From assembly GCA_035048815.1 (NCBI GenBank), contig JAUCBN010000036.1, positions 8,380,001 through 8,444,000 of the forward strand: a stretch of DNA of 64,000 bases. The letters run 5' to 3'. The notes beneath the pieces are model-generated. The model was given only the letters and a program-made list of their open reading frames with translations, searched no databases and was not told where the DNA came from. Origin of the DNA: Abelmoschus esculentus. Its lineage: Eukaryota > Streptophyta > Magnoliopsida > Malvales > Malvaceae. Each line of letters starts with the position of its first letter. Within the stretch, counting starts at the first letter, position 1. Shown here piece by piece: positions 45,436-57,530 of this stretch. Made by a program: the position numbers and the translations under genes.

Positions 45436-45443
45436 TATATATA
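45436..45443 (-). promoter_or_regulatory. TATA box of XTH
   Basis: TATATATA, 72 bp upstream of the ATG at 45363, leaving room for a short 5' UTR. A TGACGTGG motif (bZIP/ABRE-like) lies further upstream at 45621-45628. Confidence 0.6.
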
Positions 45444-46185
45444 GGTGAAAGATTAGAGAGTGAGGGGTCCATGTGTGTAGAACGACAGTAAGCTTACAAC
45501 TCCAACGGCTGTGATTGTGGCCTTTGGAAGCTCATCGGATTCAGAACGTACTAGTCGAGTTTCAGCTGGCTGGCGCTGCTTATGTTTTCAAGGGGACCAG
45601 CAAGGAGGACTCAACTCTGATGACGTGGATAGTTTTGATGGGATTAGGCTATGAAATATGGACATTTGATAAAACAAGATTGGTCTAATATTTTTTTATG
45701 ATCATTTTTATTTAATTTATTGATCGATTAATTTAAATTAAATAATGTATGTATATGATAAGAACTCTTTTAATTCATTCAATTTATATCGCTAAATGTC
45801 AATATTTATATTATTTAAAGAATTTAACGTCTTATCTTAATAATTTAATTAAAAATGGTCAAAATTTGAATATTTCTTTACTATCTTCTATGCTACTTTT
45901 CCCCAAAGATTTGCCGAGTCTTTCGTTTTCATTTGAATTACAAGGGTTCTCAAAGTAAGTTTATTTTGTTAAAAATATTTTGTGATTCATTTTACTATTC
46001 ATGTTAATATCATGATAACTTAGTGTTTTTAGCATAAATTAAAAATTAAAAATTTGTTAATTTTTTATTTTATTTATGTTTATACACTAAAAAATAAAGA
46101 CACGAAAAAAGACATAAAAAATAAATAAATAATTTCTGCTCAATTTCACCCGTCACACGGTTTTTTGAGTGGCTTCATTTACTAA
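45444..46185. other. XTH upstream region
   Basis: The proximal 230 bp is less AT-rich and holds TGACGTGG at 45621-45628; beyond 45690 it is AT-rich. The plus-strand frame 45749-45958 is low-complexity and not a supported gene. Confidence 0.35.
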
Positions 46186-46762
46186 GGCTCCATTTAGGAT
46201 TGCTTCTTAAACCAACTTTCAGGCCAAAAGCTGGTTTAGAACGCAGAAGTAATGTAAATAGTTAACTTTTGAAAATAAAACTGCGTTTAAAAAGTGATTT
46301 TCAACTCAAATGCAAAAGCTAAAACTTTTAGCTTTTACGTTTTGAAAAGTGCTTTTAGGAGTCAAATTATAATTTTAACCTTCATTTACTATGTGTTGTT
46401 ATAATTTAATTTTATAAATACATAATTATGTTTAACATAAATTATTTTTTAGTTTAAAAATCATATATATTCATGTAAAAATTATATATTTTCTCAAAAC
46501 ACTTTTAAAAAGCATTTTTTTAAAAACAATTAATGTATTCATTTATTAATATTTTTATATGTTATCATAATTTAAGTTAATATTATAATATAAAAGAATT
46601 TGATTATCATTTAAATATATTTTTTAACTTATAACATCATGTCTAAAATAGTTATTTATTTTCTTAAAAGCACTTTTTAACAGTTATACTAAACACATAT
46701 ATCTCAAATTTTTTTACTACACTTTTTTACCGTATTTTTTAAGAGCAATACTAAACTGACCC
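46186..46762. mobile_element. PIF/Harbinger-type MITE, 577 bp
   Basis: Ends GGCTCCATTTAGGATTGCTT and, inverted, GGGTCAGTTTAGTATTGCT: the GGNTC..TTT.G.ATTGCT inverted repeat typical of Harbinger/Tourist MITEs. Flanks TAA (46183-46185) and TAG (46763-46765) fit the 3-bp TWA target with one change. AT-rich interior, no ORF. It lies about 820 bp upstream of the XTH start codon. Confidence 0.72.
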
Positions 46763-48340
46763 TAGTTCAATTAATGAAAGTTTTTATGGATCACAACATA
46801 AACTTTTACAAGGTTTTTCTTGTAGCCTCCAGGGTACGGAACTTTTATTGCTCTTGTTTCAGGCTTTAATCGAGTTGGTTTCATTTATTATTATTATTAT
46901 TTTAATTTTAGGAATAAAAAGTATTTTCACATTAATATTAATAATTTAAATAAAATTTAAAATATTTTAAACTATAAAAGGGTAAACTACGCCATTAGTC
47001 TCCAAAGAATCATTTTTTTTACTTTAATCACCAATTATTTTACAAAATTATCATTAATATTAAAGTTTTATTTTGGTCACTAGTTATTAAATATTTAATA
47101 AAGATGATAATATAACTTCAGATAATAATGATTTTAGTCCTCAAAAGTTATCAATTTAATTCTAAGTAAAAATAATTTAATAAATTATTATATTTAAAAT
47201 CTTATCGACTTGGTTATTGTTTTAATTCAAATTATGAAATATTATATTTAACTTAAATGATAAAATGTGCTTCAGATGATAGAGTTTGCAATGTATTTAT
47301 ACTTAAATTAAATTTTATAATATAATTGAAATCAATATAATATATATTATAAGAATTTAAAAGTAATTTTATTTATATTAAATAAATTTATTGATCGTTC
47401 AGGATTAATGAAATATTAAAATTCTAAGATAAGCTAATTTCATAAAATTTAAAAAATCATCTATCATTAAATTAACTAATTAACAAATTATTTTGATAAA
47501 ATTAAATTTATTAGAGATAAATTTCATAAACTCTATTAGTTGCTTCACGTAATTAGTGCAAAAAAATTGACTTAAACAAGTAACAGATAAGCATACTTAA
47601 ACATATATAAATTATTTTACTAACAAAGTTGGTTCAAGGTCTTATGTACGCGAAAAATTCTCACTAGAAGACTTACTAAAATCAAGAGTGCTACGCATGT
47701 TAGTTTAAATTAATTAGGATAAAGCCTTGAAAACCGGAAGAACAACTGAAAAAAATATTAATTATTTTTTAAAAAAATAATATTTTGATACATAAATTCT
47801 CACTAGAAGACTTACCCATCAAAAGACTATTTTTAAAAAAATTATATTTTGATATATAAATTGTGTAAAATAATAATACATAAATCTTCTTCAAAATCTA
47901 ATTTTTTAAAACTAAAACTCTAAACCCTAAACCCCAAACTCTAAAACATAAATCTTAAACCATGAAACAAATACTTCAAAACCTAGATATTATAATAGTT
48001 CCTACATATTATTTAATTTTTTTTAAGAAACATGTGCTTGCATGTGGACAATACCTGCAATTTTAATGAAATGTGTATAAATAATATTTAAGACCTTAAA
48101 TATGTACTATATTAAATGAAATAAAATATTTTAAATTGTAGCTTAAATTTTTTTTAAAAAAATGTAATATATGGAAAATAAAATAGAATAAAAGAATTTA
48201 AATTATTCATAAAACTCTTAAATAAATATGTAATGTGATAGATAATTCCAAATTAAGAAGCAAGTGAATAAGCTCCAATTAGTTATATTTGTTTGTGAGC
48301 ATTAAAATATATAATATTTTCAATCTAACCATAGAACAAC
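46763..48340. other. AT-rich spacer with scattered repeats
   Basis: No gene. AATTCTCACTAGAAGACTTAC occurs twice (47655 and 47797) with similar AT-rich flanks, an old local duplication. A degenerate telomere-like patch (CTAAACCCTAAACCCC) lies at 47914-47947. GGGTAAACTACGCCATTAGT at 46980 looks like one end of a MITE without a visible partner. Confidence 0.35.
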
Positions 48341-49073
48341 TAGAGGTGAATAAATTCGAGATAATAAAATTTGAATCATTTTAATTTGATTCAAAATTTT
48401 ATAAATTCGATTAAAAAATTAAATAAAATTTAAGTCGTAAAATAAAAATCAAATAATTCAAATTTTTTTAATAATTATAGATGATAATTGCATATTTAAC
48501 TCATATAATTTTATTTTTAGCTCCTCTTTTTTTGCCTTTTAATTTTTTTCCTTTACAATCTGATCACTTTATAGATTTATTTTTTATTTTATTTTATTCA
48601 ATTTTTATTTGTATCTTTTATATTATATTATGTTATATAATTTATTCTATTTATTTTTTATTTTTTAAAATTTTATTTAATTTATCGTACTTAATTTATC
48701 ACTATTTTTGGTTTAACCTTGGCCTACCTAAACAAGGAAGTTTTTAACGAATCCTGTAATTTAATGATATGAAATATTTGTACCTAAGGTATTTGATGAT
48801 GATGCCAATTTAAAATCTTATATATAAAAAAATATGTATGTAGATATTAAGAAAAAGTTGTTTAAATTGCAATCAAACTATATCATAATATTATAAATAG
48901 TAAAATTAAAATTTATATATAATATCAAAAAATCAAATCGATTTGAACTCAACTAAAACTTACTAAAATCGAATCGACTAAAAAATTTTCAAAAAAAATT
49001 ATATTATAAAATATGATGACTCAACTCGAATAACTTAAATTTTTTTATTCAACTCGCTCGAACGCTAACCCTA
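48341..49073. mobile_element. hAT-like non-autonomous element, 733 bp
   Basis: Ends TAGAGGTGAATAAATTCGAG and, inverted, TTAGGGTTAGCGTTCGAG. Flanks AGAACAAC (48333-48340) and ATAACAAA (49074-49081) agree at 6 of 8. Its outer parts resemble 41874-42350, but it has about 300 bp of extra T-rich interior (48480-48780). The open frame 48481-48747 is T-rich noise. Confidence 0.58.
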
Positions 49074-49926
49074 ATAACAAAAAATTTTATATCAAATGTT
49101 GGTTTAATAAAATATATTTTTGAACTATGAGTTGATTACAAACTAGAACATAAGTATGATATATTTCTCGCATCATACCTTTTATACAATATTATAAATA
49201 TGTTATATTTCAATACAATTTATAAATACATACAAAAAAATTAAATTAACAGTAAGCACAGGTGGAATATTCAAAGAATTGCTAAAAAAGCATTGATTTT
49301 ACATAAATTATCTAATTTCAGTAATTAAAAGAACGATTGTTATTTTTAAAATTTATAAATTCAAGTACTAATATTATTAACATAGTGATTAAACAATCAA
49401 CATTCAACTATTAAGATTATATATTAAAATAAATATTACTATAATTATCGTGTTTCGTGTTTTTTTTTTAATTTGTAAAAGTGAAGTGATAACAAAAGTT
49501 GTACTTTGATATATTTATTATACTTTTGTAAATATTATTATTTTAATAATTTTTTATTTGAGTTGATGCTACTGGCTGACATTAAATTTTAGACACCGAC
49601 TCAATCAAAGAATTTAAGGTTAGTAAAAATTAATATAAATATATTAATTTTATTTGGAATTATATTAATGTAAAATGTATAAATTCCTACACAAAATATA
49701 AGGTTAGTTATTATGCATGTAATTAAAAATGTCATATTTTTAAAAGCCTAAATTACGATAAATAAACAATCTATAATCTTCACCATCCCTAAGAAGCAAT
49801 TGCATTTAAGCAATTCGAACACTCAAATCTTTAAATATTATATTAGTTACGATACTGATTAAACTAAAATTTAATCAACTTCAAAGTTTAAATTTAAAAC
49901 TAAAGAAATATAACTAGCATAATTAG
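49074..49926. other. AT-rich spacer
   Basis: No gene, RNA or structured repeat recognised. Confidence 0.3.
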
Positions 49927-50301
49927 TAGGGGTGACAAAAAAACGAATCCAATGAGTTCTAATCTGAATAAATTTGATAGGATGGGATTTTCTAAATATT
50001 TTTTGTGTTCCAAACTGAGCCAGGACGGGTTAAAATAAAAAATAGTTAGGATTGGAGTAGAGTCGGGTTTTAGGGTAAAAATTCTCAATCGATATATTTT
50101 TATATATTATATTTAATATTTTTTTTGTTTAGATTGATTTAGTCAGTTTTTTTCTTTAAAATTTGAGATTGAATGATTTTTTATCATATTGAGTCGGATA
50201 AAGATATAATATTAAAATTAGGTTGAATCAAATCGGTAGATTTCAGGTCTAAGATCAGAATAATAAAAAATTCAGCATGATTTATCTTGTTGTCATCTCT
50301 A
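49927..50301. mobile_element. hAT-like MITE, 375 bp
   Basis: Ends TAGGGGTGACAA and TTGTCATCTCTA are inverted repeats. Flanks ATAATTAG (49919-49926) and ATAATCAG (50302-50309) agree at 7 of 8, a clear hAT-size duplication. No coding capacity. Confidence 0.75.
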
Positions 50302-50578
50302 ATAATCAGTTGAATTGTATAAAATTATCGCTTCTTAATATTTTCTTATTTTATATGAGTAATCAATTTGTTCTATATAACATTGAAAGTTGGTCTCTTA
50401 GCTTCATCAAAATGGGTAATAGATTCGATTGTCGGTCTAATTAATTTTGGGAAGTATAGCTCACTAATGGAATTTAATTAAAAGATGAACTAATTCTTTA
50501 AAAACAAGGTTTACGGTTGAGAAAACCGCGTTCTCTAACTTCTAATACCCCAACACAACAAACGCCAACCATTATTAC

Positions 50579-52211
50579 TAAGAGGTAAAAAGTGACCTGA
50601 AAATTCGAGTGAAATCTGTTCGTCTTAGAACCTGTTTTGACTCGGGAATGTAATGATCCAAATCTGATCTATATTTGACTGTTGTTGATCCGAATCTAAA
50701 TTGAACATATTACTGTAGTAATCGAACCCGAACTGTATCCGACCGAGAATGACCTAAACTCGTTTTAACCTGTTACTATGGACCCGAAATCTGATCTCCG
50801 TCCGATTGAAACGAACCCGAATCCGAGTCTGACATAACAGATAACCGATATTACCCGACTGAATCAACACGAGACCTGATTTTACCTGACATGTTTTGAA
50901 CTCGACTTGATAAATGACCCGACTTGTTTTGACCTCGACATGTTAACCTAAACTAATATTAACAAAACTTAATATTTATATGAAATATAATTAAGTATAT
51001 CTATAATTTGATAAATTTAAAATATTGATAAATAAAATTAGGCTTAAAAAATAGAATTAAACATGAGAATTAATTTAAGGATTAATATTTAAATTTAGTA
51101 TTACATAGTTAATTAAATTAATTTATATACTATTTTATTTTGTTTTAATACATTTAATTATAATTATAATTTTAAATTAATATTTTATCAAAAATTATAA
51201 TTTTAAATTAATATTTAATTAAGTTAAATTAATTTATTAAACTTAAGATTACTTAAGTTAAATTAAAATATAAAAACATAAATTACAAACATAATTAAAA
51301 GAATTTTAAAATCAAATGTAGATTTTTATTAAATTAATCTAGATTATGATTCAATTAAATTAAACTAAAACAATTGATAAAAAAAGAAAAGGATAATTGA
51401 TAAAAAAGAGTGAAAAAATCAAAATTTTAAAAGAAAATAAGTCACCTATTTTTTATTTTTTTTTGAGTTTGAGATTAATTTACTTTTAGTGTAAAAATTT
51501 TGGAGGGATGTAAGTTAACTAAAAATTTGGACGTAATTAGAAATAAGTTTTTGATTATTATTTAAAAAAGGGAAAACAAAATTTTAGAAAAAATTAATAT
51601 ATATAGTAAATTTTGGTGGATTATTATTATTATAATATATAATCAAATAATAAACTTTGATTAAATATCATTAATTAAAAATATAAAAAAAGATTAGATT
51701 TAGATATTTTTATATTTGTTTAGTCTAGTGCATAATATTGATTTTTAATGCGATTCATGTTAGTTAAAGACGTTAGATATTAAACAATTATTTCAAAATG
51801 AATTATCAATCATTCAACTCAAAGTCTATCGTTTATTTACTTAATTACTTATTTGTATCAACTCAAACTTAACAATTTTAATTAATATGAATTTAAAACC
51901 TAAATTAATTCAACCTGAAATAAAATCGACTTGAAATAAACTCAATCTAAAATGAACATGACCTGAAATCTATCCGACTTGAAAAGAACATATCAATTAT
52001 CTGATTTGGACCCGATCCATTTGAACCCGACCTGAAATGAACCTGATCCGAAATGGACCCGACCTGAAAAGGACCCGACGTGAAATGGACCCGAACCCGA
52101 TCCGGATAGAGTCAAAACATCAAATCAACCTAAAATGATTTGTATTCGATTTTACTCGAACTGACAATATCTAACTTGAAACTTATCCGAGTAATTGTTT
52201 TTACATCCCTA
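50579..52211. mobile_element. hAT-like non-autonomous element, 1.63 kb
   Basis: Ends TAAGAGGTAAAAA and TTTTTACATCCCTA are inverted repeats with indels. Flanks ATTATTAC (50571-50578) and GTTATTAC (52212-52219) agree at 7 of 8. Both subterminal zones (50640-50950; 51950-52150) are dense with GACCCGA/ACCTGA repeats, as expected for transposase-binding zones; the middle is nearly pure A/T. No ORF. Confidence 0.72.
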
Positions 52212-55125
52212 GTTATTACATATGCCCATATTTTGTAGTTTTGACTTTATATCGGTCGAATGGAATGTGCTTATTGTAGCGAATTTTTTGAAAAATAAAA
52301 AATAATATAAAGTTTTGTTATATTTTGGAAAATATTTAGATACCAAAAAATGTACTTTTGAAAACAAAAACTCTAAAAAAAATTGAAATCATCACTGTCC
52401 ATTATGATAGGTTGAACGTCATAAAATGAAATTAAAGATTCGTTTGGATTCGGGAGTTGATTATATATGGAAAGAGTTAACATTCCATCACGCCAGAAAA
52501 TCGATACTAAATTATACATTTCTTTTAATCGATAGAAATTATTGAGATTTAAATTGATTTAGTTAACTGCTCCTAATTGAATACAAACTATAATTGAACG
52601 GTCTTTAATAATTTAAAGGTTTAGATTATCAAGGATGATTGTACATCAAACTGTAGATTAAATTGACATCGAATAAATTCGATTATCGTTTTAATTTATA
52701 ATTTTAATAAAGTATTTTATCTTTATTCCTGGCGTAAATATTTAAAGAATTTAGCTTTGAGTTATTAATTCTTAATTCAAATTAAGTTTACCTTCGGATG
52801 ATAAATATTAATTGAAATATTTGATCAACATTCACTGAGTTAGGAATGTCACGATTCAAATATTAGAACTAATAAATACCTTTTTTTATAACTTAATAAA
52901 TTAAATAAATAAAAATCCAAATAAATATAAGTTCATATGAATGACGATTGAAAATATGCGGCAAGAAAATGTTTGAATTTAAACCTTCGATCCACTAAAG
53001 TCTTAAGGCCCAAATTATGAAATATTAAATTATGATCTAATTTAATATTTGAATCGAATATTAACCTAACTTAATTAAATCCTAAAATCTAAAAAACCCT
53101 AATATTTTTTTATATAAACAATCTTAAATCATAATTAATTTGATCAATTTTAAACTAGTATCCCAATAAACTAAGGATATTATTTAAGATGAAATGAATT
53201 AAGAATAACGAGTTTAATTAAGTTTTTATCTAAGTAAAACATTAGTTTATCCTTGAGTGATTAAGAGACGGTAAAATAATTTAATATTTATCTCAACACG
53301 CCAAGAATAAATTTAAATTAAATAAATTAATTCAAACCCCAAGTAAACTAAGGCTTCAACTAATCTAAACCAAAATTTAATTTAGGCATTTAAACTTATA
53401 CTCCAATAAGCCAAGGGTATAATTTAAATTAAGTAAATTAAATTTTAAGACCTAAACTATACCTAAAGGCCTAAATACGTATGAAAGTAAGGATTTTTTT
53501 AAAAATACATATACAATTTTTTAAAAAAATTAAAACTATAATATATAATAAGGATAATTATATATAAGAAAAGTATACAATTTCAAATAAAATATACATA
53601 CTTTTATATAAAAAATAGAGCACATACCATCACATCCACATAGTAAAAATGTGTAGTATAGACATATTTACAAAATCGAAACAATCATCCTTTCGCATGA
53701 CTAATTCAAGTGGTGTTAAATTATCTTAAACTTCATTATTAGTAGAACTTTCAATAATATTAATCACAATTTTCTCTAAACTTTGAACTTGAAAAATTAT
53801 TCAATGAACTTAATAGATACATGAAAAATATTCAATTAGACATGAAAGCATAAATTTGAATTAAATTGAATTTTAGCTCAAGTGACGTCTTTTTAAAATT
53901 TAAACCAGTAATTTTTTAACTTATTATTTGATTAATTACAATGAACTTAATAGATACATGAAAATATTCAATTAATTTAAATGAATTTGTAAATCCATGA
54001 ATACAATATTAAATTGAAACAATGAATTATTAAGTACATGTATTAGTCTAGTTAGATATAAATAATTTGATACATGAATATATTTAATAACATATACATG
54101 AAACTACTTATTTTTAATTAATTGGAATATTATGTACAATTTACATTATTTGCGCACAATATTTTTATCAAAGTTATATATCTTTATCGATATATTAATA
54201 TCTCTCTAAATTAATAAAATTTCATGGTTTCAAAGGTATTAACTTATAGATGTTTTACTATATTTTTGTTTTATGATATTTCAATTTGAAAATTTATAAT
54301 ATAATATGTGTTTATGTAATCAACGCTAAATCTAATATGTTATGTGATTATATGAACTATGGACATAATCAATGGTAAATATAAAATGATAATCCTCAAA
54401 TAAAAGTAAATTTTGAATACAACTAACGTATCATAGGATCGATGAAATTATTAGTATGAGTGAATTACGGTTCTTGGGTTACAGTTTATATGTGGCAAGT
54501 ATAAGGTATGTTTGTGATTTGTTTATTTAATGATGAAGGACATTAAACATACTTTGATTTAGCAAGGAGTAGAAATTCGTGTATTCATTGTATTACCATA
54601 TTAAAAAAATAATATGATTCAATTTGATACGATATCACCGGGTATGTTTTGATATACCATGATATATTTTATAAGTTTTGATATATTCAATATGTTAAAA
54701 TGTTGACTATGTCATGTGAATATGCTTAGACATCTTATAATCCATCTTTATGATATAAGTATCATGTTAAGGGAAACTCATATATAATTTTGTTTATGAA
54801 TTATCTTACTAGGTTATATAAACCTAACAAACATGTTTCATGTATTTACATGTTAAAATAAATCCAACTATGTTTGATCGAATTCAAGGTTGCAAGTCAC
54901 TCCAAGTTAATTTGTGTAATGTACTTTTATGTGATGATATATATATAAATATTATTATAATATACAAAACTACTTAAACGCATAACTTAGTTTGAAAAGC
55001 TTCAAGCATTAGATGTAATGAGACGATTGGAAAAATGTCTTCACCAATAAAGGCAAGGCGATAAAAGACATGCATTGTTGGACGTTGATAGGTGCCGCGT
55101 CTTTGCATTTAATGAAATTAAAATA
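52212..55125. other. Long AT-rich spacer
   Basis: No gene. A possible small Harbinger-like MITE at about 52437-52592 (TTCGTTTGGATTCGGGAG and, inverted, AGTTTGTATTCAATTAGGAG), weakly supported. 53150-53460 holds degenerate repeats of the type CCAAG..TATAATTTAAATTAAGT. Confidence 0.3.
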
Positions 55126-55377
55126 CTACCTTCGTCTCATTTTATTTGTTTAATATTGATTTTTTTTAAATTTTTTAAACTTTGATTTATTATAATTTTA
55201 AATTTATTATTGATAAAAATATTAAAAAATATATTTTAGAAACCTCTAATCAATTAGTTTAAAAATATATATTTTATAAAATTTAATAAATTAAAATATT
55301 TAAAATAATTATGATCAAAATTTAAAAATTTAGATTTTAAAAAGTTAATATTAGACTTCTTATATGGGACGGAGAAA
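55126..55377. mobile_element. Stowaway-type (Tc1/mariner) MITE, 252 bp
   Basis: Ends CTACCTTCGTCTCATTTTAT and, inverted, TTTCTCCGTCCCATATAAG, the CTCCGTCCCA Stowaway-like consensus, between TA dinucleotides (55124-55125, 55378-55379). AT-rich interior, no ORF. Confidence 0.72.
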
Positions 55378-55815
55378 TAAAACTCACGTGACAATTTTAA
55401 ATAAACTATTTCTAAAGTTAAACCCACTTTTAATCTATTTTACTTTTTATTTGATTGTGACTACCACGTATGTATAAATAGACACTCAAGATATAAATAT
55501 ATTGGCAAGTTTAGTTCTGGGGAAATGATAAGAATGCACCTGCTTTATAAATTAGTCCCCATTTCAAAAACTAGTAAATTGACTAAGCAAACAAAATTCA
55601 TGAACTTTTTTAGCCTTTAAGTCTGTAATAAGTTTATTTGTATTCTCATGCCCTCGTGTGTTTGAAATGATAAATAAATATGAAATTATGAATTTGGCCT
55701 AACGAAATAAACTTGTTATAATTTAATTACCGGGTATAGTTTTGATTGAAAGAATTAAATACGAAGACACATGTGCGTTATATGATGTGATTTGATGTGA
55801 TAATGATTTATTTTA

Positions 55816-56823
55816 GGCTGGACTCATAATTGAATGTTTAAATTATATATTTTTTAAAAATAGGTGTCTAATGTTTTTTCGATTTAAATAAGTGTTTGAA
55901 TTATAATTTTTTTCTAAAATAGGTGGCTAATGTTTTTTTTTTTTGAAATAAGTGCCTAAAGTTTCATTCCGTTAGTGTTTTAAGGTAACACCGTAAAAAT
56001 AATTTGTTTAACTTATAAATAAGTGTCCAAACTATATATTTTTCTGAGATAAGTGTTTAATATTTTTTTTTAAGTTTAATATCGCAGTCTTTGCTCTTAT
56101 TAATGATACCGTATTTAAGAAGTGGATTTTTGAGGATAATAGGCACAGAGAAATCGGTGTTGTTTGCTTCCTTATTCTGTTAACCTTGGGAAAAAACTGT
56201 AACAATGAAATAGAAAGAGAAGTGATATCTGAAAGTATTTTGGGAAAGGGTAGTCTTGATGGCTTTTCACTTTCCCTTGAAATATCAGGTAAAGCTTCAG
56301 TGCTTGAGGTTGAAACCAGAAGTTATGAGAAAGAATCTGGTGAACTATTAAGCATGAACCGGTAAGTAATGTTTTTCCACTGTCTAATCTAACAATCATG
56401 CTGCAGTTTGTTAATGTATAAATGATTCCTCAGGACAAGTGTTTTCCTACGTGGTGCTGGTGGCTTATCAGATTTTGAAGTTTTAAACATCGATGGTTTG
56501 TAATTTTTAAAATCATAAATAAACATGGAAAAAAATATTAAACTGTTAAAAAAATATTAAACTGTTAAAAAAACATTTAGGACTTATCTCAAAAAAATTT
56601 ATAGTTTGCACACCTATTTATAAGTTAAACAAATTCTTTTAACGGTGTTTTAAGGAAATACTAACGGAATGAAATTTTAGACACCTATTTCAACAAATAA
56701 AAAAACATTAGACATATATTTCAAAAAAATATATACTTCAGACACTTATTTTAATTGAAAAATACATTAAACACTTATTTTAAAAAAATGTGTATAATTT
56801 AAACATTTATTTATGAATTAAGT
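55816..56823. mobile_element. Mutator-like (Pack-MULE-type) element, 1.0 kb, with captured gene fragment
   Basis: Two long inverted arms (about 55816-56075 and 56560-56823) share many blocks, e.g. TTTCATTCCGTTAGT and AATTTGTTTAACTTATAAATA. Perfect 10-bp direct repeats ATTTATTTTA flank it (55806-55815, 56824-56833), matching the 9-11 bp duplications of Mutator-like elements. Between the arms lies gene-like sequence (56080-56550), more GC-rich than its surroundings. No transposase. Arms pair by eye at roughly three quarters of positions. Confidence 0.72.
56289..56490 (+). pseudogene. Captured fragment of enoyl-CoA hydratase 2 (ECH2-like)
   Basis: An exon piece 56289-56361 encodes KASVLEVETRSYEKESGELL then SMNR. 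A 72-bp intron with GTAAGT (56362) and CAG (56431-56433) follows. The next exon continues in phase with TSVFLRGAGGLSDFE. This matches from memory the hot-dog hydratase 2 of peroxisomal beta-oxidation (SYEK.SGELLCMNR.T.FLRGAGGF). The retained intron shows capture at DNA level. Fragment only, with no start codon; not a working gene. 56100-56288 may be parental intron or other captured DNA. Confidence 0.62.
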
Positions 56824-56913
56824 ATTTATTTTAAACTAATTTTCTATCAGACCAAATAAGGAACGTTATAGAAAAAATATATAAAAGGGTAAAATTTGTA
56901 TGAATAAAACATA

Positions 56914-56985
56914 TTGGTGCAGTTGTAATAGCTTGGGTATTTGCTTGTAGGTCTTAAGTTCAATTTGTGCCAAGATTATTCCTTT
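56914..56985 (+). repeat. tRNA-derived SINE-like head
   Basis: TTGGTGCAGTTGTAATAGCT resembles an RNA polymerase III A box (TRGYNNARNNG), and GGTCTTAAGTTCAATTTGTG 30 nt later resembles a diverged B box (GGTTCRANTCC). Together they look like a tRNA-related SINE 5' region. The 3' end and target duplication are not identified. Confidence 0.35.
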
Positions 56986-57320
56986 TCATTTAATTTTTCT
57001 TTAATAAGATGGTATCGTGTCATCATTTTATTAGAAAAGAATAAATTTATCTTATTTCAATCATCACAACATATTTTATATTAAATTTCAATAGTTAATA
57101 ATTAAAACAGGATTAAATTGATATAATAGATAATTAACATAAATTAAATTATGTAATTTAATGAATTTTTATTAACACTTTTATGTTAAATTTTAATAAT
57201 TAATGATTAAAATAAGATCACTTTAAAGATTTAATAATATAATTTTTCATTTTATAATTGACTTGTCAAATAGGAAAAATAACATAACTTGGTGGTCACA
57301 CGTAGTTTACATGTTCTAAG

Positions 57321-57530
57321 ACCATTTAGGGAAGCAAAATCTACTTTAGACCAGGAAGGAAAGCAGAATATGCCTTTAGACCATGAAGGGAAGGCAATAT
57401 CGATTTTATGACCATAAAGAAAAGCCAATCGAACATCTATTTTAGGATCACGAAGGAAAGCATAATACGTCTTTAGAACATGATGGGAAGGCAATATCGA
57501 CTTTAAAACCATGAAGGGGGAAAGTCAAGA
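57321..57530. repeat. Degenerate ~30-bp minisatellite, about 6-7 copies
   Basis: Units begin ACCATGAAGGGAAGGCAATA or variants and end CTTTAG/TTTTA; starts are near 57321, 57350, 57380, 57411, 57447, 57477 and 57508. Two unit types (GAATATGCC-like and GCAATATCG-like) seem to alternate, suggesting a dimeric higher-order unit. Confidence 0.65.

Noticed and set aside
46980..47400. MITE starting GGGTAAACTACGCCATTAGT
   Set aside because: No inverted partner end or target duplication could be found.
47914..47947. Interstitial telomeric repeat
   Set aside because: Only about two CCCTAAA-like units, degenerate and within A-rich DNA; too short to claim.
48481..48747. 88-residue hydrophobic frame
   Set aside because: T-rich low-complexity DNA inside a hAT-like element produces Phe/Ile/Leu by chance.
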